From Amorphophallus konjac (lineage: Eukaryota > Streptophyta > Magnoliopsida > Alismatales > Araceae), in NCBI GenBank assembly GCA_022559845.1, contig CM040123.1, forward strand, positions 321,451,933 to 321,515,932: 64,000 bases of DNA. Reading direction: 5' to 3'. The notes beneath the pieces are model-generated. The model made no database searches and was not told where the DNA came from. It saw only the letters and a list, made by a program, of their open reading frames with translations. Below, one piece after another: positions 31,387 through 42,689 of this stretch. Each line of letters starts with the position of its first letter. The first letter of the stretch is position 1. Made by a program: the position numbers and the translations under genes.

Positions 31387-34276
31387 TGTGACGACCCGGA
31401 TCCCGGATACCAGATATACCCGATAGGACTATCGAATACACCTGATACCACTTGGAACCCGTGAAGCCTCCCAAGAGCGGTAAAGCTCCGAAGGGAAGAA
31501 AGGATTGTCGTGTAGTACATTGAAGCCACATACATATAATAGTAAGCAATTAAATTTTATTAGATCGGTTTGCTAAAGTAGCAGAAATAAAATTACTTTT
31601 TAATTAACAGTTTAAGATTTACAATTATACCAGAGTCCAGTCCAAAGGAAAGACAAGCAGTCTAACAGTACAGTCAACAGAAAAAGAAATGTACACTGAG
31701 GTCAGGAGAAGCCCGACGCAGGTACAGATGGCAGCTATAGACACGCCACTCCAGGATCCGTGGAAGTTGAAGACGCCACCCACCTGAAAAGCAGGGGTGA
31801 GCCTCGTGTCACTGGCCCAATAGGGGTCACGCGGATCCCCACTGAAAAACACGCAGTAACACGAAACAACATAAACAACAGGTGCAGCAACGTAAGAAAA
31901 CTACACTAGAAAGCTGTAAACAGCAAGGGAAAGAAAGAGTAGGGAACATGCTAAGGACAGGGGAAGTTAATAGAAAAACGAGAATAGCAAAAGCCTAACA
32001 ACATGCAAAATAAACTAGAAAGGACCTAGGCAGGCAAGACAGACACGACAACCTACACGACTGGCTTGTCGTGCACGCAACCCCAAACACCTCTTGGGCA
32101 AAGCTAAACACCGAAAGACACAACAGGGGAAACAGATCTTGGACCGCGCCAAGAGCTGACCGACCCAGAGGGGAACACAAACTCCGAGAAACACAAAAGT
32201 CACACGTCAAGTGATAGGAGCACCTCCTCACTAGAAGAACAGCCAGCTGCATCCACTGATGACTTACACTGCATCACAAGTGTCTCGTCTACGCCATCGT
32301 CTACTACACGATGGAGACTGGACACACTGAGAACCAAGTCCAAGGAACAACCGCGGTTCCGAGGAAGAACGGTACAACAGTACCTCAACTGTGAGTAACT
32401 AGTCAGGGTCACGCCCGCGGCGCATGTCCTCAGCCCCTGACCACATGTGCACACACTGACTACTGCCTAAGCCAGGCCTCTAGCAAGTATTCCCCCTCCG
32501 TAGGACGCTACGGCAACAGCCGGGGGCCCACGGAACTAGCTTAAAAACCGTATCGTCGGGAACTGCCCTACCACCTCTTCCAGGTGGGTCGACCGCGTCG
32601 TAGGGCTACGACTAGTGGAGGCTCATAAGACACAGACTTTGAAACACAAGTGTTGGAGTACAGACAGGCTAGCACGCCCTGTCCTATGTACCACAAAGCA
32701 CCAAGGCAGCTCACGCGACTGCCACCACACTCGGAACAGGCAACTAAACCTAAACACACAACGATCCTTGAGTCTCACGACTCGAGGTCAAGATCGTTGC
32801 ACACGACAGTACACGCCGTCAATCAGGCTAGTCCTAAGACACGGGAAAACGACACTACCGCAGGAAACGACTCACAAAAGCCTGGGGCGACACCAAGATC
32901 CTCAAGGCACCTGGACACGCAAACTGAGGTAAGACCATACCTCCAATGTCCAGAATCCTTGTCTCGAGCTGGACAGAACCATCGAGACACAGGCAAGGTC
33001 GCACGTCGACCACTGGTCACACCGGGTCGACCAGACCACACAAGATAGACAGGACACACACACACACAGGCCATCACGGCCCACAGACACGACAACGAAC
33101 ACAACACACTGGGCGGTCACCACTGAGCCGCTCAGTGAATTGGGCGGTCAAGGAAGAGCCACCCAAGGGAAAAAATAGGATGGTCAGACTCGGACAGCTC
33201 TAAAGACTGACCCAACCATTGGGCGGTCAGGGCTAAACTGCCCCAAGGCGTTGAGCGGTCTCAAACAAGGCCGCTCAAGCCCACCGCCTTACTACAGTGA
33301 CGGTCAGCGCAGTCTTGACCAGGCCGCTGACCAACGCCAAACGGTCGGGGGTAGACCGCCCCACGAACCGCCAAACCAAAGTTGACCCTAGGTCAACGAG
33401 AATAAGCGGTCACACCATGGCCGCTCAAACCCAAATAAAACCTGGACGGCCCAGACTCAGCTGCCCAAAACCCTACGCGGTCTATCGTAGGACCGCCCAA
33501 CCTCAAACCGACTGGCCTTGAACGGTCAATCGCAGGACCGCCCAATAGCTTGAGCGGTCACTGTGAAACCGTCGGAGCGTCACGGTAGGGAAAACGTGGG
33601 ATCGGCCCGACGGAGGCCTTTCCACGCCCCGTTCGCCCCAAGATGAAGGGGATACAACCATACACGCACAGGAAAACTCAAATCGGAACCAAAACGGCTG
33701 AGAAATAAGAAGAAATGGGTGATTTTTCCAAATCGATCCAAAACAAGCAACCGGGCTTCTCGGGCTCATACCGGGCCCAAATGGCCACGGATCTCGACAA
33801 AACTAGTGGCTATGGAACGTAGACGTTCCAGGGAGTCCATTGATACCAATGGATCCCAATTTCGTCACCATTTTTCAACGATCCCCACGGAAGCCACAAA
33901 AGTACAACGAGCCCAAACGCAGCTATTTCTGTACCAAACGACGTGCAATGGTAGGGAAAACGTGCGGGAGGAAGTAGTGATCCATCTCCCTACCTCCACC
34001 GAAGAAACTGCGCCCCAAGGGGACTAAACCGCGCCGAAAACCGCTAGGAACACGAACGGCGCCTTCTCGGAATCCACCGAGGGATCACGCCTGCCACGCT
34101 CAAACTGTCACCCCATCCCGCGTCCCAATCACTCCATCGCGTCCTCGCCTCGGCCAACTCCGCAACGGTGTGCACCCCGCGCCGAGAGACCCTCAAACGA
34201 GAGAGAACGAAGAGAGATGGTGAACGGTTGAAAATGAGGCATCCGAAAGACCTAATAAAGATCCAATAAAGATCCA
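31387..34276 (-). mobile_element. 5' LTR of G2, truncated at its outer end
   Basis: 2890 bp partner of 27936-30836. The match stops at GATCCA (34271-34276), about 11 bp short of the LTR terminus, and Copia sequence follows at once. It carries the second copy of the hairpin row (33111-33574). Confidence 0.85.
33111..33574 (-). repeat. Row of GC-rich stem-loops in G2 5' LTR
   Basis: Same units as 29661-30124. One weak unit pairs better here (AGCGG/CCGCT near 33405-33425, where the other copy has a changed base). Confidence 0.75.
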
Positions 34277-34803
34277 ATATCTCTGATGGTGGGACCAAGG
34301 CACATTATAATGAGGATGATGATCCTAAGACCTATGAGGAGATAATAAGTTGTATTGACTCCTAGAGATGCCAAGAGGCCATGAAATCAGAGATGGACTC
34401 CATGTACTCCAACCAAGTTTGGAACTTGGTAGATCCACCTGAGGGTATCATAGCCATCGGATGCAAGTGGATCTTTAAAAGAAAAGTTAGAGCAGATGGA
34501 ATGATTGACACCTACAAGGCTAGATTGGTTGCGAAAGGATATCGTCAAAGACAAGGAGTTGACTATGACGAGACCTTCTCACCAGTTGCCATGACTAAGT
34601 CCATTAGGATTTTACTTGCTATCGCTGCGTATCATGATTATGAGATCTGGCAAATGGATGTGAAGACTACTTTCCTCAATGGACATCTTGAGGAAGAGGT
34701 GTATATGATACAGCTTGAGGGATTCATATCCAAGGAACACCCAGATAAGGAATACAGGCTGCTGAGATCCATTTATGGATTAAGGCAAGCATCCCGCAGT
34801 TGA
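34277..34803 (+). pseudogene. Copia RT N-terminal part, duplicated segment copy 2 and continuation
   Basis: 34277-34706 repeats 27506-27935. Beyond it the RT continues (IQLEGFISKEHPDKEY, LLRSIYGLRQASR) to a TGA at 34801-34803, near the end of the palm domain. This copy is joined to the downstream RT, so it is the collinear one. Confidence 0.85.
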
Positions 34804-35416
34804 AATTTAAGATTTGATAAACCATCAAGTCTCATGACTTCGTTAAGAACGAAGATGAGCCGTGTGTGTATAAGAAAATATGTGGCAGTGTAATCACCTT
34901 CCTGGTCCTATATGTTGATGACATACTACTCATTGGGAATGACGTAGGTATGTTGTCATCGGTTAAAGCCTGCTGTCTAAGCACTTCTCCATGAAGGATT
35001 TGGGAGAAGCATCCTATGTATTGGGGATATGGATCTATAGAGATAGATCAAATAAGATGCTAGGCTTGTCCCAATCAATGTACATAGATTCCATTGTCAA
35101 AAGGTTTGGCATGGAAAACTCCAAGAGAGGTCTCATACCGATGAGACATAGAGCTTACCTCTCTAAGGATATGTCCCCTAAGACTCCTGAAGAGAGGGGG
35201 CGCATGAGTAGGGTACCTTATGCTTCTGCCATAGGGTCCATCATGTATGCCATGTTATGTACAAGGCCTAATGTTGCATATGCTCTAAGTGTTACGAGCA
35301 GGTTTCAGGCGGATCCAGGTGAGCAACACTGGATAGCTATGAAGTGTATCCTTAAGTACTTGCGAAGGACTAAGGATATATTTTTGGTTTATGGAGGAGA
35401 GGACTTGAAACTTTGA
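34804..35416 (+). pseudogene. Copia RT C-terminal part
   Basis: After the TGA and a frameshift near 34822, the polymerase active site YVDD is present at 34911-34922 (LYVDDILLIGND in frame), then MKDLGEASYVLGI opens a 141-codon block (34991-35416) with LSQSMYIDSIVKRFGM, PYASAIGSIMYAM and LKYLRRTKD. The block ends at a TGA, where the family normally reads on into RNase H. Confidence 0.85.
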
Positions 35417-35476
35417 GATTTCACTGACTCAAGTTTTCATTCCGATAGAGATGACAGCAAGTCAACTTCGGGGTAT

Positions 35477-35896
35477 GTGTTTACCCTGAATGGTGGGGCA
35501 GTGAGTTGGAAAAGTTTCAAACAAGAAACCACTATTGATTCTACTACCGAAGCTGAGTACATTGCTACTACTGAGGCGGCCAAAGAAGTAGTTTGGACGA
35601 AGAAGTTCACCGAAGAGCTTCGAGTTGTTCCAAGCATCTCTGATCTGGTCCCCTTATTATGTGATAATAATGGGGCAATTACACAAGCAAAGGAGCCGAG
35701 GTCTCATCTGAAATCGAAGCATATTCTATGACGTTACCACCTGATCAGAGAGATTATAGCTAGAGGAGATGTTGTAATTGATAGAGTGTCTTCCAGTGAT
35801 AACATTGTAGATCCACTAACTAAGTCGTTGACTCAAAGTGTTTTTGAGCGTCACCTAGGGCTGATGGGGATCAAGCATGTGGGTGATTGGATTTAG
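35477..35896 (+). pseudogene. Copia RNase H and pol end
   Basis: Motifs SWKSFKQ, DSTTEAEYIATTEAAKE and CDNNGAITQAKEP are the Copia RNase H core with its acidic residues. A TGA at ~35729-35731 interrupts SKHI-RYHLIRE, and the frame then runs to GDWI and a TAG at 35894-35896, the usual end of pol just before the polypurine tract. Confidence 0.85.
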
Positions 35897-35899
35897 TGC

Positions 35900-35910
35900 A
35901 AGTGGGAGAT
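35900..35910 (+). promoter_or_regulatory. Polypurine tract of the Copia element
   Basis: AAGTGGGAGAT directly before the LTR start TGATAGAAATG; a common Copia arrangement. Confidence 0.7.
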
Positions 35911-37405
35911 TGATAGAAATGTATGCCCTACAAGCCAATCACATGAGATGTGATGGCATCATTTCTTGTAATATCTTATTCATATTTATATTAATGGCAT
36001 TTATTCATTACATTTAATTTGTGTAAATGATTCGAATGTAATGAAGTCCCTGAACATGTGCGATGATGGCTGGATCATAATGAGATTATGATAATGAGAT
36101 CAGTCATTCAGATGCACATGTTCTAAATGTTCCAAGTCATAGGATCTTCAAGAAGTGACATTGAAGATCCGGATAGACTGGCACACATGATACTTACTCA
36201 TATGATGGGTATGATTGTTCTCATAAGTCATCAGTGTGGAGACACTGAAGTACATGTGTGGGTGATCATTAGTTGAATGAGTACACTGAACTGACCCGAT
36301 CCAGAATCCCTGAATGGTAATCATACTAACTGTCAATCAGAGTATTCTATGTCTTAGTAGCACAGTTGGATCTTAGACCTGAGTCACTAAAGATGTCTTT
36401 CACAAGGGGTGATGAGTATTTGATTACTGACTTATCGACTTCTGTAAAGTGGTCTTGTACAGTTAGTTATTCGGACTCAGTGGAAGTCCTGTGAAGGTAA
36501 TTAGTTTGACAACATGGGATCGTTCACTCTCAGTATGATATATGAGAGAGAATATCCTACGGATCTGTACTCAGGAAATCCCCTGGCCAGGGTATGGGAG
36601 TTCATTATAAAAAAGGAGTTTTTCTAATGAACCAGTTTGGAGTACAGGACTCAGTCGAGCCGGGACTCTATAGGGTTTGACAGTTTGACCATACCCTAGT
36701 CCTGGTGGGGCATTGAATGAATGAAGATCTATAGCTGTGTAGAATCTATAGATGGAAAGGTTCCAGAGTGGGTTGCTTATCCCCAATATCTTTTGGGATC
36801 ACGAGGTGTTGCTTGGTGCTTTTCGTGATCGGAAAGCCTGCTAATTCCATTAAGAGTTAATAGATAAAATTAATTAAGTTAAGAAAGAGTTCTTTACTTA
36901 ATGGGCTGGAAAATCAAACAGACTATTGGGCCTAGAGTGTCACACACAATAGAGTATTGGATAGACCGGGATGGATGGACTTTATAGACTATTATTGGGT
37001 TTTTGTGAAAAATGTCAAAGGTCTATAAATATACGTTGTTGGGAGAAACCCTGGCCAAGCTCTCTCCTCTCTCTCTCCACCAAGGTGCGCCCCCTTCTTC
37101 TCTCTCCTCCCACTGTGGATGGTTGTGTTGAGATCGGGTCGACGCGTGGAGATCGTGGAGGAGATCCGTCTGCTTCCACTGCTCGTGTGGATACGTCTAG
37201 AGGCCAGACGCTTGAACGGCTCGCGACTCCGGGATCTTCCTTTCATTCGTCTTCGAGGTTTTGGGAGATTCCCCACCCCGCAAAGGTAAAGAATCGTTCT
37301 TCCCGTGCGGGATTTATCGATCGAGTTCGATTATGAAAAACCAGCAACGATATGCAATCTAAGGTTTCGATGATTTCCGCTGCGCATTCTGGTCGGAACC
37401 TTACA
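35911..37405 (+). mobile_element. 3' LTR of the Copia element
   Basis: Starts TGATAGAAATGTATGCCC after the polypurine tract. The end is placed at 37405 (GGAACCTTACA) from the usual pattern; without the 5' LTR it is uncertain by some bases. TATA box at 37024-37030 (TATAAAT) followed by a CT-rich stretch, giving U3 of ~1.1 kb. Confidence 0.65.
37024..37030 (+). promoter_or_regulatory. TATA box of Copia LTR
   Basis: TATAAAT, with CTCTCTCCTCTCTCTC ~40 bp downstream as is common around plant LTR start sites. Confidence 0.6.
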
Positions 37406-37860
37406 GCAAGCTCTCGTCCCAAGCCTTGAGCCGTTTGATTTAGGGTGATCACGAAGTGTAGCCACTCTAGCACAGGATTCTGTAAAGAGGGAAGAAGACG
37501 ATCAGTGGGTCCAGGGTTGTAACCCCGGGGAAAACCCTCTGACCATGGGATGGCTCGGTAAAACTACCTATAGGCATTTCACAAGAGTGGGGAGGCCTAT
37601 CGGTCGGGCGACCGAGCTAAGGCTTGGTAGATTAAGCGAGCCTTGGGTGAGCGACGCCTTATGGTAAGTGGGCCCTTTAAGGGCTGTCACTTGTTGGGAC
37701 TGGCAGCCCTCGTTGGGCTATTTGGGCCGCATACATAGTGTGCCGCGAATCTTCCCCTCTCCAATATTTATCCTGGCTCAGTTTACGCTCCTAGACGTAT
37801 CTACATCTAGTTCCCTTGTAACTTGCAAGAAATTTCACTATGCTAACCAATCCTAGTTAC
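37406..37860. repeat. Remnant of a repeat family also seen at 60230-61010
   Basis: Shares blocks with 60230-61010: a GATCAGTGGGTCC/TGTAACCCCGGG-like stretch, GGGCGACCGAGCTAAGGCTTGG versus a similar run near 60850, ATGGTAAGTGGGCCC versus ATGGTAAATGGGCCC, and CCCCTCTCCA versus GCCCCTCTCTAC. No coding region. Likely an LTR or transposon end. Confidence 0.45.
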
Positions 37861-38380
37861 AACAGCTAGTTTTTCAGGGCCCAACTTCTAAGTTGATCTT
37901 ATAGGTCTCAACAAACCTTCCTGCTAGTTTTACAAGAATTAGTGACCCTGCTAATTTTTTTTCAGGTTTCAACAAACCACTCAGCCACACCAAGTGACGT
38001 AATTATCCATAGGTAATTCTACACTTGGCTAGTTTTCCAAGAGCTAGCACCCAACTCATTCAAGTATCAATAGACTGGCCTAGCACATGAAGTGCTATCC
38101 CCAAGAGCAAAGGATGCTCTTAACTCCTATCACAAAGACAACTACAGATCCAAAGAAATAAATGAATACACTGACAAATAGGAAGATGAGGGATTGAAGA
38201 ATGTTGATGTAGCGCAAATTCTTTCTCCTCTTGATTGCTACCCAGAATGAGAGACTTCAGGGATTGGAGTGAATGCGGTGAAGTCCCTCATAAGCATGCA
38301 TGTTTAGGAAGCTTGGCGTTACTCAGGGATCGCTTTGATTGCAGATGTTACGCATTGGATGCCCAACTGGGCATACCATT
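37861..38380 (-). mobile_element. Possible Sirevirus LTR fragment, split by element C
   Basis: Blocks such as GGCTAGTTTTCCAAGAGCTAGC and GGTTTCAACAAACC resemble the R/U5 of Sirevirus LTRs. The sequence across the insertion at 45346 gives TTGGAACTCTGGGATATTTATAAACCC, in which the minus strand holds a TATA box. Ends with CCATT, the TSD of element C. Confidence 0.35.
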
Positions 38381-40601
38381 TGGTGCGGACACCAGGGCGA
38401 TCACGTGACACGTCGGCGAACCGACGGTGTCATACGCAGAGCGCCAAGTGGACTACATCGGCTTATCTTCAAAATGGGGATAATTTGGCTTGAATTTGGA
38501 CCTTTTTTGCATTGGAATTGGGCTTTTAGTGAGTGTTTTATTTGGATTTTCATATTGGGCTCATTGTAAGGCACTTAATAAGCCAATTGGGTAAGTCTTT
38601 TAGAGTCCATTAAGGGTTGATTGTCATATTGGGCTATGAGGCTTCATTAAGCTTCATATTGGATCTTAAGCCACTTAAGGCCCCATTAAGCTCCCTTCCA
38701 CATGGGCTATCTAGGTTGGGCTATCTAGAATGGGCTCCCGTCACTCATGGGCTCTATGGAAAGGCCTTAAACAAGAATGGATTAGGCCTTAAGCAAGAGT
38801 GGCTAAATGGGCTCAAGGGAGGCCATGGACTAAAGTGGCCCATTCAAGGCCCAATGAAGGGGGCGCCCTCTTTTTTTGTTGTATTAGGCTAGCCATTGTT
38901 GATTTTTCTTCTTCCCATCCCGTTTACCACATGGGGCATTCAAATGGCTGCTGGTCAATGTCAAATATGGCTGCCACCTACCCCTCCCCTTTGAATTTCA
39001 AAGGTTGGTGAAGGTAGGTGAGCAACCATGTCCCCTTGTCCCCCTTCCCTTTCACCTTGTCATGATCCATGCGCACCCCCCCCCCTCTCCCTTCTTGTAA
39101 CCAACGAATTCCCCTCCCCCTACCCCTTGACATGGTCTATTTAAAGGCATGTATAGTGCTTGTGCACAATAGAATGAAGTTTTGTTAAGAGATAAGTGCA
39201 TTAGAGAGTGATTATCTTGGGAGTGATTCCCTGGTTGCAGTCCTGTGACAGGACAGTTCTAGGTCGTGTGACTCGACCTCATATCCCTCTTCTATTCTCT
39301 TCTTCTTCTTCCACAAACTTTATCCGTGATACCTCTGCAAGTTGGCAAACTTTCAGCTTTGGTTTCGCGTCGATCGGAGTTCGTGAGCAACGGCGGTGAT
39401 TTTTCTCGTGGAGGCGCGCAGATCTGCCCCAGATTGCTGCCCAGATCTGAAGATGACTGTGTATTGAATTCTTCAGCCCAACTCCAATGATATCTGAAGT
39501 TGGTTCCTGAAGAGCAATCGTAGTAGTTCAAGTCCCCTTCGTGTTGCCGCTGGTTTCGCCTCGATCCGTGACCGGTGCTGATCGTGACGGCAGTTCTCGT
39601 GGGATCACGCGGGCTGGTCTGAGCAGTCCCGGCTGAGAACTAGAATCAACTTTCAGAGCCTTCCCCGCTTCATCTGGCCAAGATCCGTGTGAGGGATCTT
39701 CAGAGTATTTCTTCTACTGGACGTCGCCTACCATCTCCCACAAGGAACGTCCCGATCCGACATCGGAAACCATTTTCGTAACATTTTACCGTGTTTCTGT
39801 GCAGTTCTGTGAGCACAAAACCAGAACCTCAGAAGATTCGTCACTGCGCCCAGATCTGAAGGCATCTGTTCGTGATCTTCGGAGTGAAGATACTACATCC
39901 AGTATCCGACATTCTCCAATAAACGGTGCTCCGATCGGGCATCGGATCCAGCCGTACCAGCCTCCGCAAGCTTGCTGCGCAGGGTGACCAGCGCGGGCAG
40001 AACCGGGTCGGCTTTCCGTCGGCGTACCCGAGCGGCTCCGGCACGCGTTCCTCATCTCCTGCGAGTGTGGCCCATCAACCCGGGTTTCAGCAACCCCAAA
40101 GTTATTGATTGTATCCCGATACCTCCCTGTGTGGAGTGGGCCAAGCTTCGAAAATTGTAAAGTTAATCTTGTGTGTATTGGGGTTGTTCGGAAATCGGCC
40201 GGGAATTCTTCCCCACGACTAGTCGAGGAGGTACGTGCTCGTTCCAATCCTTACATTTGCTGTTTAGTATGCTTTCTATATTGCTGCATTTGTGAGAATA
40301 AGGCCGATAGCTAGTTTCAAATTCACCGCGATTGTGAGTTGTGAGCGCCCGTTTCGTGGCTCCAATCGAGCACCGAGCCCGAATTAGCACCCTAGGCGAC
40401 AGTGGTTTCTTAATCGTCGCGATCCCCACGTTTCCCTCGCAAGGGACGATCGTCGGGCTCAAGAGAGTCGCTGTTGAGAGACGTCTCCACCCGGAGAATA
40501 CCACGGTGGTCAGCCGCCCGGCTTGCCATAGTGTGCTAGTGCTGGCCGCACAACGAGTCGGTCATACGTCTTAGCCCGAGTCGGTCGTACGTCCCGCATC
40601 A
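38381..40601 (+). mobile_element. 5' LTR of element C
   Basis: 2221 bp. The first 14 bases TGGTGCGGACACCA form a perfect 5 bp stem. TATA-like TATTTAAA at 39138-39145. Contains a C-run (39077) and many short AAGGCC/GGGCT words in U3. Confidence 0.92.
39138..39145 (+). promoter_or_regulatory. TATA-like box of element C LTR
   Basis: TATTTAAA, conserved in the 3' LTR (near 43876), ~750 bp into the LTR. Confidence 0.5.
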
Positions 40602-40604
40602 AAT

Positions 40605-40616
40605 TGGTATCAGAGC
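40605..40616 (+). promoter_or_regulatory. Primer-binding site of element C
   Basis: TGGTATCAGAGC, 3 bp after the LTR end at 40601. Confidence 0.9.
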
Positions 40617-40932
40617 GTCGTTCAAGTCTAGGGTCATTTAAGTCCAAGGTTGCATTTGCATTCCTCTACTCGGTATATCAAAAGGTGCGACACGAACGTT
40701 AGGCTACGCCTATCGGGAAGGCCGCACACTTGCGCGAGTGATCTTCGGATCGCTTAGCTCCGCCGCGTACCGAATAGTGGGTTAAGTCTAGGTTCCTAGT
40801 TAGTGCATTCCAACATCGTCATGTCTAAGTGTGTAGTCGAGTCTCATGCCAACTTTGCATTAGTATTTTGGGGTCGTGTCTAGTGTCTTGTCCAAGTGTC
40901 GGCATGTCTAACATGTAGTTCTCCAACTTCCC

Positions 40933-42276
40933 ATGGATTCCCGGTCACCCAGGCGATATGACCGTTGGCCCACCCATGGGCTTGGCAACCATCCTCTCCG
41001 CTTCTGTAGGCCTGAAGCCTCAGATTTTTTTGGCTCCAATGACCCGGGCATCTACCTCAAGTGGGAGGCCACCATGGACACCTACTTTGATTGTTATACT
41101 ATGTCCGAGGCAATGCAATTCTCTTTCGCCAAAGAGCGGCTTCTTCATGAGGCTGCCGGAAAGTGGGATTACATCGAAAGAATGAGAGAGTTTAGGGGGC
41201 AATGGCCCATCAAGTCATGGTGGGACATGAAGAGAGAGCTTAGGAAGGTCTACGTGCCCCAACCGGTCACCTCCAACCGGCCCCACCCAATCACTTCCAA
41301 CCAAGTGGGTTCTAGTCAGAGGCAAAGAGTCCCACACGTAGATGAGCCAAGACCCAATCCTAGGACGGTTGACTACGGGCGAGTCCATCATGATATCCCT
41401 ATTCCAACCCACTCCGTTGCCGAACTTATGCAAATGATTTTGGACCGGTTGGATGGGGTGGATAGGACACGTACTCCTAGTGATGTACTCCTACCCAAGC
41501 CTAAGGAGGTCATCGCCGGTACTCTTAACCCGGCCCCATCAACGGAGTCCCCAAGCCCTCTCCCCATCATAGTGGATCCTCATTCCCCACCCACGAGAGC
41601 TCCCATGCTACCACCCTCTACTGCCGAACTCTATTCGGAACCATCTCATTTGGAGCCAGCAAAGCCCGAGCCACCAGTATTTCTAATGGGTACACATTAC
41701 ATAGCCGAGCCACTACTTAGTTGGCTCAAGGATAGCTTGGTCCCACTTCCCTTCCCATCTATGGACCCTATCCTACCTCTGGTGCCAATCAACTCATTTC
41801 ACACCACCTTCCGGTCTAGTCACTATGTGGATTCATTGGACGACCTTCTTAAAGGGTTAGACCGGCAGTTGGTATTTATGCACTTGTTGGCCCCAGGCTT
41901 CGACCGACCCACCAGTCGTAGCTTCACCCATTCCACCTTAGGGTCCATTACTTCCGTGTACACCGTGGGTCATGTTACCACAGAGGTTCTTCTACTCCTC
42001 CCGTTATCGGTCGAGCCCGACTTCATTCCTTTTATCCCGAGGGAGGAGCCCTATCTTCTATACACTGTCCCATCTACCACGATGGATGGAGGTGACCATC
42101 ACCTTCATAAATTTCAAACATGGGACTATGTAATGGAGGAACCGGGGGGTCACACATTCTTTGACCCATTCGACCCCTTCTCTAGTGGGCCTCGTGACCC
42201 ACCACTTCCCCTCTACTTTGTCAAGGAAGTCCCCTACCACTCTCTTCCCACTCGGGCCAAATCAAATTCCACATAG
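40933..42276 (+). CDS. Gag-like protein of element C (447 codons, intact)
   Basis: Uninterrupted ORF starting MDSRSPRRYDRW, 317 bp after the primer-binding site. Residues ~30-110 form a Gypsy-type gag domain: FFGSNDPGIYLKWEATMD, ERLLHEAAGKWDY, IKSWWDMKRELRKVYVP. The remaining ~330 residues are Pro/Ser/Thr-rich without a zinc knuckle, protease or RT; I do not recognise that part and it may be pol or spacer sequence read through, or a new tail. The usual order gag-knuckle-protease is lost. It is the only long intact ORF of the window, which suggests recent origin or selection for a gag function supplied in cis. A host gene is unlikely because the ORF lies between paired LTRs. Confidence 0.75.
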   Translation: MDSRSPRRYDRWPTHGLGNHPLRFCRPEASDFFGSNDPGIYLKWEATMDTYFDCYTMSEAMQFSFAKERLLHEAAGKWDYIERMREFRGQWPIKSWWDMKRELRKVYVPQPVTSNRPHPITSNQVGSSQRQRVPHVDEPRPNPRTVDYGRVHHDIPIPTHSVAELMQMILDRLDGVDRTRTPSDVLLPKPKEVIAGTLNPAPSTESPSPLPIIVDPHSPPTRAPMLPPSTAELYSEPSHLEPAKPEPPVFLMGTHYIAEPLLSWLKDSLVPLPFPSMDPILPLVPINSFHTTFRSSHYVDSLDDLLKGLDRQLVFMHLLAPGFDRPTSRSFTHSTLGSITSVYTVGHVTTEVLLLLPLSVEPDFIPFIPREEPYLLYTVPSTTMDGGDHHLHKFQTWDYVMEEPGGHTFFDPFDPFSSGPRDPPLPLYFVKEVPYHSLPTRAKSNST

Positions 42277-42689
42277 CAACAAGTCCGATTATTGGGAAGC
42301 ATGGCATGCCTTACCTACATGTAGTGGTGATGAACCTCTTAGCCCACCCACACCCACATATGATAGGAAGTCCTTGCATGCATGGTGTCTTTTTGGGAGT
42401 CTAGGAGTACATCATCATACCTACCTTTGGTTGCATCTAGTGTATGCATGGCACACATTTGGGTGTCCTGGTCCGCCATCGTCCATGCGTAGGTCGGACT
42501 AGCCATAGGTTTGTCTAAATGTCATGTGTGTGTGTGTTTGTTTGTCTCTCTAGTTGTTTTCTTTCATCCATTTGGTTTGCATAAGTCGTGTCCCAATCAA
42601 AGGCCAGTCAAAGCACGCATAAGGAGGTAGCCAATACATGCTACATATCCGTGGATTCAAAGGGAGAGTACATCTAGATCAGGGTCATA
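42277..42689 (+). other. Non-coding part of element C
   Basis: Between the gag-like ORF and the integrase remnant. Short open stretches only; (TG)n-rich near 42523-42545. I see nothing else in it. Confidence 0.5.

Larger units (their letters stand above)
27936..34276 (-). mobile_element. Large-LTR non-autonomous Gypsy-like element G2
   Basis: Minus-strand sister of G1: LTRs at 27936-30836 and 31387-34276, internal region of only 550 bp, no coding capacity. LTR ends are TGTAATGCGC...GGGTCGTCACA on the minus strand. The outer end at 34276 lacks the last ~11 bp of the LTR. Instead of a 5 bp TSD the element is flanked by a 430 bp direct duplication of Copia RT. Both LTRs lack the ~280 bp U3 block that holds the TATA box in G1. 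Confidence 0.88.
21025..37405 (+). mobile_element. Decayed Copia element (leader, gag, pol, 3' LTR) with two nested insertions
   Basis: In order: leader 21025-21589, gag (21590-21958 and 25587-26001), protease and integrase (26002-~27505), RT (27506-27935, then 34277-35416), RNase H (35477-35896), polypurine tract and 3' LTR (35911-37405). Interrupted by a solo LTR and by element G2. Many in-frame stops and frameshifts show it is dead. No 5' LTR was found; the upstream side is cut by G1. Confidence 0.8.

Noticed and set aside
39786..40247. 153-codon minus-strand frame repeated at 44525-44986
   Set aside because: Antisense frame within the LTRs of element C; duplicated only with the LTRs.
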